Origin: Branchiostoma floridae
Taxonomy: Eukaryota; Chordata; Leptocardii; Amphioxiformes; Branchiostomatidae
Length of the DNA stretch: 64,000 nt
Reading direction: 5' to 3'
Assembly: GCF_000003815.2 (NCBI RefSeq)
Contig: NC_049979.1
Location: forward strand, 32,967,140 to 33,031,139
Part shown: positions 26,001 to 36,559 of the stretch, piece by piece
How the letters are laid out: the number at the start of each line of letters is the position of its first letter
Numbering within the stretch: the stretch's first letter is position 1
Translations under genes and position numbers: made by a program
Notes under the pieces: generated by a model
What the model was told of the DNA's origin: nothing
The model's database searches: none
The model's input: only the letters and a program-made list of their open reading frames with translations

Positions 26001-29000
26001 TGGCGTATATTTCGCAGCAATAATGATTTCTCTAAAGTGGGAATTTTACATGCACTTTTTGACCATCAAAAGCATGGAGTGAAATAGCCAATTCTTTAGG
26101 TTTATTTGTACAAAATACCTAAGAAGTAAAGTTTTTGAATAAGATAATATCCAAACGGCTTGAGTTAAAAATGACCAGCTTTTTTATGTTTTCTGATTTT
26201 TTTATATATATTTTTATTTGAATGTATAAATATAGAGTCAATTCCAAGACACCATGCGGATGTTTGTTGCCATTGTTTAGAATTGATTTTAAAGTTTTGT
26301 AATTATATGTCTAGGAAATTTTATTCTTCAGAAATATTTTAACATTGTTTCAACTTTATAAACTTTGGAAATATTCATGGTGTGGAATTGGATACTTCTA
26401 ATGGTTTCGAAATAATGATAACGGCATTCTACCATTATTTACCATTTACTACCATTTTCTACCATTTTTTGTAAATGGTTCAGTGGGATGGGAAGATAGC
26501 AATTCACACATCCTTGCAAAGTATGGTTGGGTGCCATGCAACAATGGCCCACCACAAAGGATCCACCAGCGCCCAGTAGTGAAATCTTAAAATATACAGA
26601 TGCAACAATAGGGCTTAATTTCATGGGGGCAATAAACTAATTTTACCATTTGGCAAGGTTTACAAATATTTGTAAATATTTGTAAATGTGAAATAATCAC
26701 ACAGGGGTTTCACAATTATTCTAAATAAAGATATTTTTGTACAGTTATTTTCAAAATGTTTCTAAAATATTCAAAGGAATTCAAAGTGATGAGTATTTTC
26801 TTAGTCAATTTTTTGAAAAGAATTTAATTATTGTGGCTCAGATATTATTTTGTTCAAAATAATTCAGACTAATTATAAATATTGTCTAAAAACCCTCATG
26901 GTGTCTCGGAATGGACTCTAAGTATTCCACTTTATTTCTTGGGACGATGTTCTTATCTTTACCGCATAAACAGTAAATGATATTAACACACCTTTGAGCC
27001 AAACAGAACGCATCGGCCTGACGTAAACTCCGTGTGCTGGGTAACTTATTGGTGATAAGCCATCGACTTGGTTTTTCATGTCTGGTAGATCAATCCTCCT
27101 TTAAAGGAATATGCGAAATCTCCATGTTAATAACGTTGGTGCTAAAAATGACACGTTTACAATTTGTCATGCAAATAGAAAATATTATTTCTTTGAAAAA
27201 GCAATACATTTTTCTAAATTGACCCGAGGGTTAAAGTAATTTGGCATCCTATTCTGGACGTACGTTTTTTTTGTTTACCATAATAACCCTATCCAGACTG
27301 GGCTTTTTTGGCGTTCCCTGGACTGGAGGGGGGGGGGGGGTCACATTCGACCCCCACCCCCCTTCCCCCACGTTCGTATTTTCAAAACGGCTACCGTACG
27401 ATCAAAAATTTGCACGGGTTGATATGCTTGCGAGTTTTATAGTTCCTGAAATTTTCAAATCGTTATGACGTAATATGACGTCATTAATTGATCTTTTTGG
27501 CTAAAACAGTGAATTCCAATGATACCTCACACAATATATAAATAGAAATATTTCACACAAAAAGTTACCAATAAAGGTTACTTATCAATATTGAAGTGTA
27601 ATAAGACTTCTGTTGTCTAAAATCGACGCAACAACGTCAAAATAACGTTATGAAACGACGTCATCTGTAATTTAGCTATCCGTCATCTCGGACTATCAAC
27701 CTGAAATTATTTAAGATAATTTTTTTTCAACTTATAACGGTAAAACCCCATGAAATTGATTAAAAACACTTACATGAATGTTTCCCATAAGACAATACTA
27801 AGTAGTGATGCAATCCGAGTGAATATAAGCTGGTTAATATACTTTTCATCATGATAGTATCGGCCATCTTGGATTTTGACCAATTACGTAATATCATCAG
27901 AACAATTTATGAATATTTAATTATAAATGTTTAGCAAGAAAATCTTAAAATCCAATTGTGATTTTTGTAAAATTGGCCTTTTAGAAACCCGTTGCCATGG
28001 CAACACGAAAAATTATAAACTTACTTTTTTTGCAAATATTTCCCAACAATATTCTAGAAAAAACTCCAAGTTTTGTTGTTCTAGCGCAAGCCGTTTGGGA
28101 GCTATACGACGTGACATTTGCCGCGAGCCCTTTTGCCCCCCCCCCCCCGTCTGGATACGGGTAAGCAAACATATGTAGTGCAATTTGTTTGTTTTTTTCA
28201 TACATTATCCTTCTCCGACCTCGGAGGTGGAGAAATATTAAACAGCATGACTACCATATCAAAGATGTTATGGGAAACAATTCCGAATTTGTAAATCAAT
28301 TATCCCTCTAAAGTGCCTCCATATTTTCCTGTGGCATAAAGTAATAAAATGGCATTGATACTAGCTGCTTATTCTGCTTGGACAACATTGGCCCTATTCC
28401 TATCCTCCTTGGGGAGAGGTGTAGAATAAAATTATTCATAAGGCAAAAGAATGTTAGATCTGGTACCTTTAATTTTTTTCACTTTTCTGATGATGACAAA
28501 TAAAACTAGAGTTAGGCGACCTCATATCTCCATGAAATAAAATTTAGAGCTTTTGTAAGTTTTATGCAATTTACTAACACATTATCATAATTTAGGCATG
28601 GTGTTTTTCATCATTTACTAAGGCCATGTTGATTTGATTATATGGATGACATCCTCCGGGAACTCCAAAACTGATGCGAGCGAGCGTATAAAAAATAGTT
28701 TGGCCAAAAAAAAAGTTGCCTTCAGTATGAAATCAAAGTAGCCAGGACGGTTGAACATAGGACTAAACACACATAGTATGGTATACCATGATCCTCTGGA
28801 CCTGAATTTTCTGTACTGGTACCTCCCCCAACCAACAATAGATTTTTTTCTTTTCGTCCTTTCACATCTTATTCTTTGACTTTAGATTCATTTTGGCATT
28901 CTATATATGGCATTAGTTATCTGTTTTCTGATACTTTTTTTTCGATCTACGGAATATTTGTGCTCATATTACAGCTGCTTTGCACAATTTATTGTGTGGT

Positions 29001-32000
29001 CGAAAACTTCTTTTTTTTGGAAATGGCCGAAAATTGGTGCGAGCGCGGATGTCATCCATATAATCAAATCAACGTGGCCTAAGGTACACATGTCACAATT
29101 AAAAAAATCCCATTATAAATCTTAAAGCGTTTTTTCAATGCGTACATAAATTATGCAAATGAGTTCCTCATTACCATATATAGCATCTGCTTATATCCAA
29201 CCTATGATAATTAACAAGTGTTACATTTCCGAATATAGTAGTAGTAGATTGGTTTATTCACTCAACAATATACATGAAATATACAAGGCCTCGCAGTGAA
29301 ACCATCAAGGTTGACCAGTTGTTAAGTCCATCGAGGTCGTGCTGGACCAAAGGGATGTCACTCGTTGTACGACTCTCGATCAAGTTCAGGTCGTCTACGA
29401 ATTTCCATCGTGATGACATAGCATTCTCGGCGGCGCTGTTTATCAGGGCAAGAAAAACAATCGACCCCAGTACTGTACCTTGTGGAAGGCCGCATGACGT
29501 CGCGCTCCAGTCCGAAAGCTCATTTGTGTTGGTAGATTCCATATTGAAACAATTTTAAACTTTGTTCCAACACTACACTGCACGAAAAGGCAGATTTCCG
29601 CTGTGCAAACCCGTGTACACATGCAAGTAAATTCAGTTTCCACGAGTTTCAACGGGTGCCCACTGTGCGAACGTGACGTGCCCCTATATGGGGCACCTGT
29701 GCAAATCCGAGTAAACGGACCACTTGCGTGTGCATTACGTGCCCTTCCTGTGGAAACCCGTGTGCACTAGCTGTGCCACCTTAGTACACATGTGCGTACG
29801 CGTGGAAACTAATGACGTATGCTTTTGTTCGCAAATGACTGGTGCATAATTTGGCGGCTAATTATCACCTAATTATCTCCCCGGGCCTCGACTGCGCCGT
29901 AATTACACCCTTTGTCCTTAAAAGAGGCGTCATTTTCACTGCCACGGGCTTTCCCAGCCCAAAATTTACCCTCCCAACATTGAAAATCGCGAACCAGCCC
30001 CCATAAAATAAAATCCAACCCTCCTTGTAGCCTGCGACGGAGGCTATGAGACACGTACGTCGGGGCGCCATGTTTTCAAAACAAAACAATGAAATGTGTA
30101 TTAGCGGATGGGTGCTTGTGAAAGTCCAGTAGTTAACCTCCTTGCTTTTCACCTTGCTTTAACCCTCAAGCACCCGACCTTTTTTTGCGACTAAAATGAC
30201 CGAGTGGGGTCCAAACGGACCCCAAAATGTTTTGTTCATAAAATCTCAGTACCATTTCTAATCGGCGATTATTGTGTATACATTGCTTCGTCAATGTAAG
30301 AGGAAGATTTTCAGATGTTAAGGTGTTGCTAATTCCAACTCATTATCATAATTTATGCAAAAGTTCAGAAGGACCACGTTTTGCACTAAACCTGTTCTGA
30401 CCAGATAGGGGAATTTTGAGGCCCTCAGCGACATTTATGTCGCATAACTCATGAACGGCTTGAGCTTAAGCTACGAAACTTGGTGATTTATCACAAAATA
30501 TTGTTTGCAAAAGTTTTTGGTCAATAAAGTAAGTTTATCATTTTTTGGGTTGAGACCTATGACCATATTCTCACAGGCATATTTTTGCCAAAATTTGACA
30601 GTTTCAATTTGAACAAGGTTTTCTTGTAAAACTACACCTGTTTTCTGACAACATTAAAATTCTATGAAATTCAATGTAATTTTCATGACTTAAAATTTAC
30701 AATTTATGCTAATTTCACGAAGTCATTGGTCAAAATTCAAGATGGCCGCCCTGATTAAGCAAATGACGTCATAATGTCGTCACATTACATGTTGATGACA
30801 CAGAAATTTTTGTGATGATTTAAGGTTACATTCTTATTATTGTCTAAAAGTTTGGTAGTCATACTGTAAGTGGTTAAGGGGTTATCCTCCAAAGTTTGTT
30901 TTAAAAACTACACATTTTTGCCGGGGTCCGTTTGGACCCCAGAGGGACTGAACACAAACTTTCATTATAATTTCCACATTATTGTACCAATCTTTGCGAG
31001 AACTTAGGAGAAGGTATAAGACATATTGACTGACAAAGTCACGGAAGGATTTTTTCTTCAGATCAAAAATGTTCAAATTGCATTTCAAAATGTACGCCTG
31101 GGGTCCAAATGGACCCCACTCGGGTGTTAGAGGGTTAATACTTGACTTTAACGGTCGGTAGTACCCACTTGTGACAGAAATTTGATGAGTTGATTAGTAT
31201 TCAACTACATGGCGGGTCAAACTTCCGCCCCTCAATATTCAACCAAAAACCAAGCCAGGCAGACAATCTCCATATTACCGATATAAACCAAAAATTACAC
31301 TGTGAAAGTGAAGTATACAAATATTGAAGTTCTCCATAACCTAAATATCTTTGTCGAAAAAAATCGATTCAAACTTTTACTAACAAGGAGTCAGTACAAT
31401 GCAGATCCAACATATTGTCGAAATGCGGCGTAATGATATACTGTATAAACAAAGCCGACCGACCAAAAAACAACACTTTCAATCTAATAGAATCTATCTA
31501 TTGATAGGCGCCGCACTCCAGGTTAAAGCCTAGATGACAATCAATTCATGTAATGTTGCATAGAAAACAATTCATATGTTTAGTTACAGAAATCGGGCAC
31601 ATCCGTTGAAATTGAATATGTTGTTTCACTAGTGACTTTTATCTTACACGTTATCTGTAAATAGAGGTAAAGTAGTTTGCTTGTTTCGCGGCACGATTGT
31701 GTTACAAATCTTATTTCGCGTACTGTTGGCGTCGGTTTCATTATTGATTTTCCCACAAGTACAGACCGAAATGTGGCAAGCGTTCTGGGTATTTTTACTT
31801 GGCAATTCACATAAGTAAATTATCAGACCCTTCTCAGCCCTCCTTTGTTAACGATAATTGTTCAACACGGGAAGTGTGCAACAGTGGGAAGCGTGGACTC
31901 TTCGCGTGCCCTATCGTGCGCACAGATTTTCATTGTAGGGGCACGCGGGAACAGGCGGTACGTGGAAACCTGTGCCCACGGTGAGGACACGTCAAGTTTC

Positions 32001-33363
32001 ACCATCGTGCACAATGTTGGGAACTCGTGGAAATCTTTCGTTTCGTGCAGTGCTAAAAGAAACTCACCATAAATTTTCGGCCGAACACTCCGACCTTCTT
32101 CATATGAAATGACTCGCTGCACTAATCCGGAGGTCGTCGGATGACCTCAGGTAGCAGCGAATCATAAATGGCGGGAAGGCGAAACCTGCCGCCATCACGG
32201 TTCAACGAGGGTTGATGTGCCTTATTGTAAATAGCTTCCTTGACGCCCCTCACGAATGAATCCTGTTCAGAGTACAAGATACGTACTTGGTCCAAAGACA
32301 CGGAGTGGCCCGGAGATTCGACGTGTATATGCTGAGATACCTCTGAGGATGTTGAGCTGCGACGCCTCTGTTCCATGAAACGGGTTTTTAAAGGTCGTTT
32401 CGTTTCCCCGATGTACGATTCGGTATATGGGCCTCTGATGTTCTGTCCGTTGCACCGGATGTGGTAAACCACACCACACTTGTGTGCCCTGGATACTGCC
32501 CACTCAGGGTAACCACACTTACGTAATGTTTAGTTATGTGTTCCATCTCTCTCTCCCTATTCTCCGGGTTGGTGATAATAGAATCAGTCCTATGGAACAA
32601 CGTGCTGATGACACCCATTTTTCAATAACGTGTTACATTTGTTTAAGTCCAGTTATTGCAAACAATGGAATTATTCCTAATTAATCATGCAAATTAGGTC
32701 ATCATTTGCATAACATACATATTATTATGAACATCTTTACCCAAGCTAACTGCATGCCTAAAATGATGCCAATCCTTCCATCCTTTCTGCAGTCATCCAC
32801 TTTGGGATGTCTTGACAAAAACGTTCCGTAAGAGAATGGTATCTGGCTGAAACCTGCTCCACTTTGTCATGACACTGGAAGCTATCTACCAGCCAAAAGT
32901 CAAGACCCTTTCACGTCCGGGACAAGACATACATAAAAAAATCTGCTATGATAGAAAAATCTCATTAATTAACAAATGTATTCTTATTTTGCATAATTTG
33001 TTTCCCAATATTTCATTTTGTACAACATTGTTTCAACCAAAAATCATGGAAATCCGTTGTTCCCTTTTCGAGTTATCGTATTTAGAAGTTTTTGACAAAA
33101 ATGCCCCTGCTATGCCAAAACTAGCCGTTAGGGGCACAAACTTGTGTCACTTCTGTCTAAACACGAGAGGTATCTAACAACTCCGTATCGTGATCATAGC
33201 TTGTTTAGAACACGAGATAGCAAACGCGAGAGTTGCGCTGCTCTACCAAGGAAAGCCGCTAGGGGGGGGGGAAATCTAATCATTTGCAGTTTTTATCACA
33301 CACTACCAACATCACACATCAAGTATGAAACCAATTCACCCAGCCTTTCTTGAGTTATACTTT

Positions 33364-33418
<55 letters not shown>

Positions 33419-36138
33419 TAAACACAGGGTAAAATATAACCTCCGTGACATTTTATGGAGGTAATTACTAATCAAAACTTACCGTCTTTCGTATCTTGTC
33501 AGACTCGCTTTCTTTTGCTCTGGCGTTGCCGGATCGTGTGGAGGCGAAAAGCATTTTGAACATGATTTGTCCTTAAGACCGCTGTTGTAAAGGAAATCAT
33601 TTCGTTATTGTACCCGTTTACTTGAGTCATATTGCTAAATCAGAAAACCATTATACGAAATGTCACAATCGACAAAATGAGTAAGATCGGTTATTAGTAA
33701 ACCAGGATAGAGAGATTTCCTTCTAGAAGCCTGTCATGACCGCTGACCTCTAAGCTCTCTCTCATCCGCATAGTCAAATTTGCTTTTGCCAACTGTTGGT
33801 TCACTGTGCTAATAAAATCAAGATGACTACCAGATATATAAGAAGTTACACAAAAAGTCTAAAGACTAAGTATCCTCGGGATGCAGGTATGTTGGCACAT
33901 TTCAATTAACACTCTGCTATCTAAAACACTCTTAATACACACACAGATTACAGCAGGATGCCACAAATAATAAATGAAAAGTGCTGGCTGGCAATTCTGT
34001 TGATGTTTGTATACACACGTTTTATCTACTCAAGAAATACTATTAAACATCAAAGGAATGTTATTGATATTAGCACCAGCCGATACCTGTTCCTCTCGTT
34101 AGAGTCACATCCTCCCCAACCAGTGCACGATTGGAAGAATCCTCAGGGAAATCCAATTACCTGTTTGCCCTGCCTTGAGGTTCCAACAAATGGTAAATTT
34201 TACAAAACAAACTTCGATTCAAGCATAACTACCTATTCTATGTGAAAGTATAATATCTGTTTCTAGATTGATATTTCTATTTAAGTAACAAATATCTCCT
34301 CACCTCAATACCGTTTGATCAAATTTCACCAAATGATCTTGATTCCTTTCCAAAGGGCGCAAAAATGTCCTTATCTCATAGCCGCTGATTGCTTGAAAAT
34401 GTTCCTGCTTGCATTCCCAGGTTCCTGAATTCAAGCAAAAAATGTACATGCAGCAACTGAAAATTTGAAAAGAAACCAGTCAGATTCATATTTCTTTCCA
34501 GGGAAAATGGAGATATAGTTTTGGGTGTGTCTGTGCGTCAGTCTGTCTGTGTGTCCGGATTTCTCTAGTGAGCAAAATATGAATGGATTACGATGATATT
34601 TAGGTTGTGGGTAGGTGTTGGGAAGACAAAGGTCAGGATTAATTTTGGGCCACGTGGTATATGATATTGGTACTGTAAAAGAAATTCGTTTTTGGATCTT
34701 TTGAACTGGATGTGCTATGGTCTTGATTTTTGGGTGGCAGATAGCTTGTGACATAAGGGATATGTGCTGTATATTTACCCTAGCAGGTTACTCTGGAACT
34801 GCAGGGACATTTTTGTAAAAATCTTCAAAGATGGATAACTAAAGAAGGACATGACAAATTGACATGATATTTTGTATGTTGGTAGACATTAAAATGGATG
34901 TATATAGTATATTTCTATTTTCTTTTGTGATTATNNNNNNNNNNNNNNNNNNNNNNNNNNNNNNNNNNNNNNNNNNNNNNNNNNNNNNNNNNNNNNNNNN
35001 NNNNNNNNNNNNNNNNNNNNNNNNNNNNNNNNNNTGTGCATCATTTTTTTTTTTTTTGCTTTTGGCAACACAAACTGTTACAAACAGTATCGTTTTTTAT
35101 CTGTACTTGCTGTTTGATTTTGCTGCATACCTTGAAGTTGTTGTTTTTTGATACCATTTTTATGGGCCCAGCTAGCCAACACAATCAAAATGTTGACGTC
35201 ACATTACATTTTGATAGCGTAATGTTTCTTAAAATCTTCAGATGTTATGTATACATTATTTGGAGGTTATATGATAAGTCGTTTAAAAGTTCCATGGCTA
35301 TTAAAGGGAGGGCCTCAGAAGCCCCAACCCCTTAATAGGTTAAGGTTAAAAGTATATACGTATGCCTCAAGTTTAATGGTAGGCTTTCTAGTGACCTTCT
35401 AAGCACTGCAGCGTTACTTTCAAAGATTGAGATCTCGTTTTCTTGTATTTTGCTGGCATCTTTTTTCGAGCGATGGATCGTTTTTGAGACAGGCAGAGAG
35501 AGAGTAATTTGAAACAGCAAATTGATTCTAGTTAGAAAATTAAGGGGAGATAAGTTAAACGAATATTTATAATGTTTCATTTTTTCGCTTATAGGGAATC
35601 GATTGGGAAAACAAACAGTAAAACCGCGGCATGCAAAGTTGAAAACACCGATTGTCTTTACTAAAACATTTTTTTTCGTAAATGAATAAATGTGACTACT
35701 GTTCATGATACAACGTTCATACATATGTCCTATGTAACCTACTTTTAAAAAAGGCCAGACCAGCTTGACGATATTGTTCATCATTTGAATAATTTGGCAT
35801 ATTTGCTCTGTTAGCAGTATCTTCTTGATTAAAAATAGAAACATCAAAAGTTGCAATGGTCGGCCGTACCGTCGTTAAGAGCGTCCCTGTTGTGGTAAAA
35901 TCTTGGACATTCAATTTTTGCTGGAAAATGCGATTGGCCTTTTGACTAAAAACATTTGACACTGACTTAATTCCATGGATAATGTAACCAAATAAATAGA
36001 ATATAGAAAGTCATACCTGCCAGCTATAAACAGCAAGAAATTCCAAAATACGCTCCTTTTATCTAATCCTGCAGTTTGCATCGTTTTCCTGTTGGTAAAA
36101 ACAAGTATTTTTCCTGTGTTGTTTCGTGAAATATGCAA
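14020..36138 (-). CDS. beta-1,4-N-acetylgalactosaminyltransferase (B4GALNT1/2-like, GT12), twelve exons
   Basis: Exons, 5' to 3' on the minus strand: 36138-36017, 35945-35739, 33581-33483, 27098-26992, 24198-24143, 23571-23397, 19907-19821, 19641-19451, 17588-17448, 16737-16614, 16054-15947, 14288-14020. They join in frame to 561 codons plus stop, against about 530-570 residues for vertebrate B4GALNT1/2. Exon 1 has a short hydrophobic anchor (SVFWNFLLFIAG), fitting a Golgi type II enzyme. Family blocks follow in order: SPISYPAHGVYVRP, NLQLKYIVYRNTEFD, VTMPIHIQH, VTVAVKTFLRY, the IVVADD block, GYFAGRNLGLSQV, the catalytic metal-binding QDDD (about residues 370-372), VKAVGFDP and EFFLSALGRLRIAAC. 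Expected reaction: transfer of GalNAc from UDP-GalNAc to beta-linked galactose. AATAAA lies at 13990-13985, about 30 bases past the stop. Less certain: the 19641 acceptor (19630 is out of phase), the 35739 donor, and the start (36138 or 36081). Introns hold MITEs and a CACTA-like element. Confidence 0.85.
14956..15805. repeat. MITE family C, full-length copy in a B4GALNT intron
   Basis: TTAACCCTATCAACTGGGCTT with a C tract at the left; GTCTGGATAAGGTTAA at the right. An X-box-like word with one change lies at 15635-15648. It sits in the last intron of the minus-strand gene. Confidence 0.75.
18480..18540 (-). repeat. tRNA-like sequence (tRNA pseudogene or SINE head)
   Basis: On the minus strand GTGGCATAGTGGATTAACC resembles an internal A box and GGGTACGAATCCAAG a B box, at tRNA-like spacing. 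The anticodon arm is too short and the stems pair poorly, so it is not a working tRNA. Confidence 0.5.
18890..19345. repeat. MITE family C/A interior fragment
   Basis: It shares the interior words GTTGCTGGCAACAATT-like, TTCATGTGAACTTTT and CCGGATAGCTAAA with the full copies. Both ends are missing. Confidence 0.5.
20155..20865. repeat. MITE family A, left end and interior
   Basis: It begins TTAACCCTTTTCAGAACGG with a C tract at 20211. It is interrupted by the non-LTR tail at 20546-20653. The right end is replaced by family E. Confidence 0.6.
20546..20653 (+). mobile_element. 3' tail of a non-LTR retrotransposon inserted in a MITE
   Basis: This segment interrupts a family A MITE (the host reads ...TTGCTCCGCTAT / TATTATATCTACC...). 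It ends GTACAATAAAGGTATTC followed by ATTC repeats, the style of CR1/L2-type 3' ends. About 100 bases remain. Confidence 0.55.
20866..21764. repeat. MITE family E
   Basis: TTAAACCCTCAAATCACCG, then GGGGTCAAAACTGACCCC at the left end. A second GGGGTCAAAACTGACCCC lies near 21066. A perfect X-box palindrome lies at 21434-21447. The right end meets a family A element at TTAA 21765. Confidence 0.6.
21765..22705. repeat. MITE family A, full-length copy
   Basis: TTAATCCTATTCAGACCGGG with a G tract at the left; CCCCCCGTTCAAATAGGGTTAA at the right. It holds clustered GACGTCA words near 22084 and GTCCGCCATCTTGG near 22336. A family D right-end scrap follows to about 22757. Confidence 0.75.
22758..23396. 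other. intron sequence, part MITE
   Basis: 22758-23057 is unrecognised; a minus-strand frame 23083-22817 is open but matches nothing I know. From about 23058 a family A fragment runs to about 23300, with CGCCATGGCAAC near 23141. Confidence 0.35.
24215..24480. repeat. MITE family A fragment, left end
   Basis: ACCTATTCAAACCGGGCTTTT then interior sequence. No TTAA and no right end. Confidence 0.5.
24481..25382. other. no gene recognised
   Basis: Intron sequence with a C tract near 24649-24662. I see no exon or repeat end. Confidence 0.4.
25383..25578 (+). pseudogene. non-LTR retrotransposon ORF2 C-terminal fragment
   Basis: The frame reads YGNMPAISTIIRERRTRFAG, then HCFRNKPELASELILWKPTH and GRPRLTYIDQLARAVGLRVE. 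The RRxRFAGHCxR...LILWxP...GRPxxTYIDQL pattern is the region behind the reverse transcriptase in many invertebrate non-LTR elements. No catalytic part remains. It lies in an intron of the minus-strand B4GALNT-like gene, on the opposite strand. Confidence 0.7.
26235..26918. mobile_element. TA-flanked inverted-repeat element
   Basis: The left end GAGTCAATTCCAAGACACCA and the right end TGGTGTCTCGGAATGGACTC are imperfect inverted repeats, with TA on both sides (26233-26234, 26919-26920). A related internal copy of the terminal word occurs near 26378. The interior is AT-rich, with repeated TACCATTT words and no coding sequence. TA duplications fit Tc1/mariner-type elements. Confidence 0.6.
27284..28164. 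repeat. MITE family C, full-length copy
   Basis: TAACCCTATCCAGACTGGGC with a G tract at the left; C tract, GTCTGGATACGGGTAA at the right. A perfect X-box palindrome lies at 27991-28004. One end base of each TTAA has changed. Confidence 0.7.
28621..29080. mobile_element. MITE with AGGCCATG ends, copy 1
   Basis: AGGCCATGTTGATTTGATTA at the left and TAATCAAATCAACGTGGCCT at the right form inverted repeats of about 35 bases that continue to GGATGACATCC. The interior is shared with the 54.1-54.8 kb stretch. Confidence 0.65.
29258..29542 (-). pseudogene. non-LTR reverse transcriptase palm fragment
   Basis: CGLPQGTVLGSIVFLALINS and the catalytic FVDDLNLIE (VDD in place of the usual ADD) show a reverse-transcriptase palm. 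Sequence is lost on both sides. The same VDD-type family occurs at 43.5-44.4 kb. It ends about 30 bases before the CACTA-like element. Confidence 0.7.
29576..32052. mobile_element. CACTA-like (EnSpm/CMC) non-autonomous DNA transposon with CTA duplication
   Basis: The left end CACTGCACGAAAAGGCAGAT and the reverse complement of the right end (CACTGCACGAAACGAAAGAT) match. CACTG termini and the 3-bp CTA on both sides (29573-29575, 32053-32055) fit the CACTA superfamily. A family D MITE (30159-31138) is nested inside, so the element itself is about 1.5 kb. No transposase is recognisable. The subterminal regions are GC-rich with repeated GTGC/GCAC words. Confidence 0.7.
30159..31138. repeat. MITE family D, best full-length copy
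   Basis: TTAACCCTCAAGCACCCGACC at the left and CTCGGGTGTTAGAGGGTTAA at the right, TTAA at both ends. Next to each end is a GGGGTCCAAA...GGACCCC palindrome. It holds AAGATGGCCGCCC near 30740 and is nested in the CACTA-like element. Confidence 0.8.
32122..32625 (-). pseudogene. Penelope-like element remnant: GIY-YIG endonuclease
   Basis: The main frame (32472-32122) contains YTESYIGETKRPLKTRFMEQ, SEVSQHIHVESPGHSVSLDQ, RILYSEQDSFVRGVKEAIY and PSLNRDGGRFRLP. This is the GIY-YIG endonuclease tail of Penelope-like retroelements. Upstream, the frame continues with KCGYPEWAVSRAHKCGVVYH, then needs a shift to meet EREMEHITK near 32560. No reverse-transcriptase core is present here. Confidence 0.75.
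32660..33135. repeat. dispersed repeat H, two diverged stretches
   Basis: TTTGCATAAC, AAATCCGTTGTTCCC, GAGTTATCGT and TTTTGACAAAAATGCCCC match the 4630-4860 repeat. The end structure is unclear. Confidence 0.4.
33368..33416. repeat. (CA)n microsatellite
   Basis: About 24 CA units, 66 bases before the 33483 exon boundary. Confidence 0.95.
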
Positions 36139-36485
36139 TGATTACTGTTTAATCAAATGCATGTTCCCAATTAGGAGTCAAATGCAATAGCTATGATGAT
36201 ATTGTTATATGTTTACGCAAAACATTCAATGACATTACAAAAAACGTACTTACCTGGTATTTGATTAAGGAGATGATTTGTCTGTTTCATGTACAGCAGA
36301 AGATCTGCCTATGCAATTGATCAATGGCATTTGGAATCATTTGTGTGAGACTTGGAATCGGAGATCTCATTTTGAAAAAGCCACACCTTTACCATCCGTG
36401 TCAACAGGGTCCGGACGCCATCGTGTCACATTGAACCACTGCATGTTTAAACAAACCAAAGACGCGTGCATGACGTATCCGACCG
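33958..36485 (+). CDS. putative type II membrane protein, two 5' exons, unrecognised
   Basis: Exon 33958-34192 begins with ATG in a good context and encodes a basic stub, a hydrophobic anchor (KCWLAILLMFVYT) and a stem with HPPQPVHDWKNPQG and TCLPC. It ends at donor AATG/GTAAAT in phase 1. Exon 36297-36485 follows acceptor TACAG, accepts phase 1 and leaves phase 1 at a GTATAT donor. It encodes a Cys- and Trp-containing stretch with NGIWNHLCETWNRR and RHRVTLNHCMFKQTKDACM. The anchor and cysteines suggest a secretory-pathway or Golgi protein, but I do not recognise the family and found no third exon downstream. Exon 1 lies inside an intron of the minus-strand B4GALNT-like gene, and exon 2 begins about 160 bases beyond that gene's 5' end, so the two transcription units overlap antisense. 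The exon link rests only on phase and splice sites. Confidence 0.4.
34200..35034. other. intron sequence; ends in a 100-N gap
   Basis: The gap is 34935-35034. About 34500-34800 resembles invertebrate dispersed repeats (GTGTGTCCGGATTTCTCTAG) but no ends are seen. Confidence 0.35.
35035..35343. repeat. MITE family A fragment, right end
   Basis: It ends GGGCCTCAGAAGCCCC...TAATAGGTTAA; the left part is in the gap. Confidence 0.45.
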
Positions 36486-36559
36486 GTATATCCAGGTTAA
36501 GCAAATTCATTAAACCTATTTAGATAAAGCATAATATGTTGTCTGAATCACTGTGTTTA

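Noticed and set aside
31799-32072. Open frames in the right part of the CACTA-like element as a transposase
   Set aside because: They are short, differ in all frames and coincide with GC-rich subterminal repeats.
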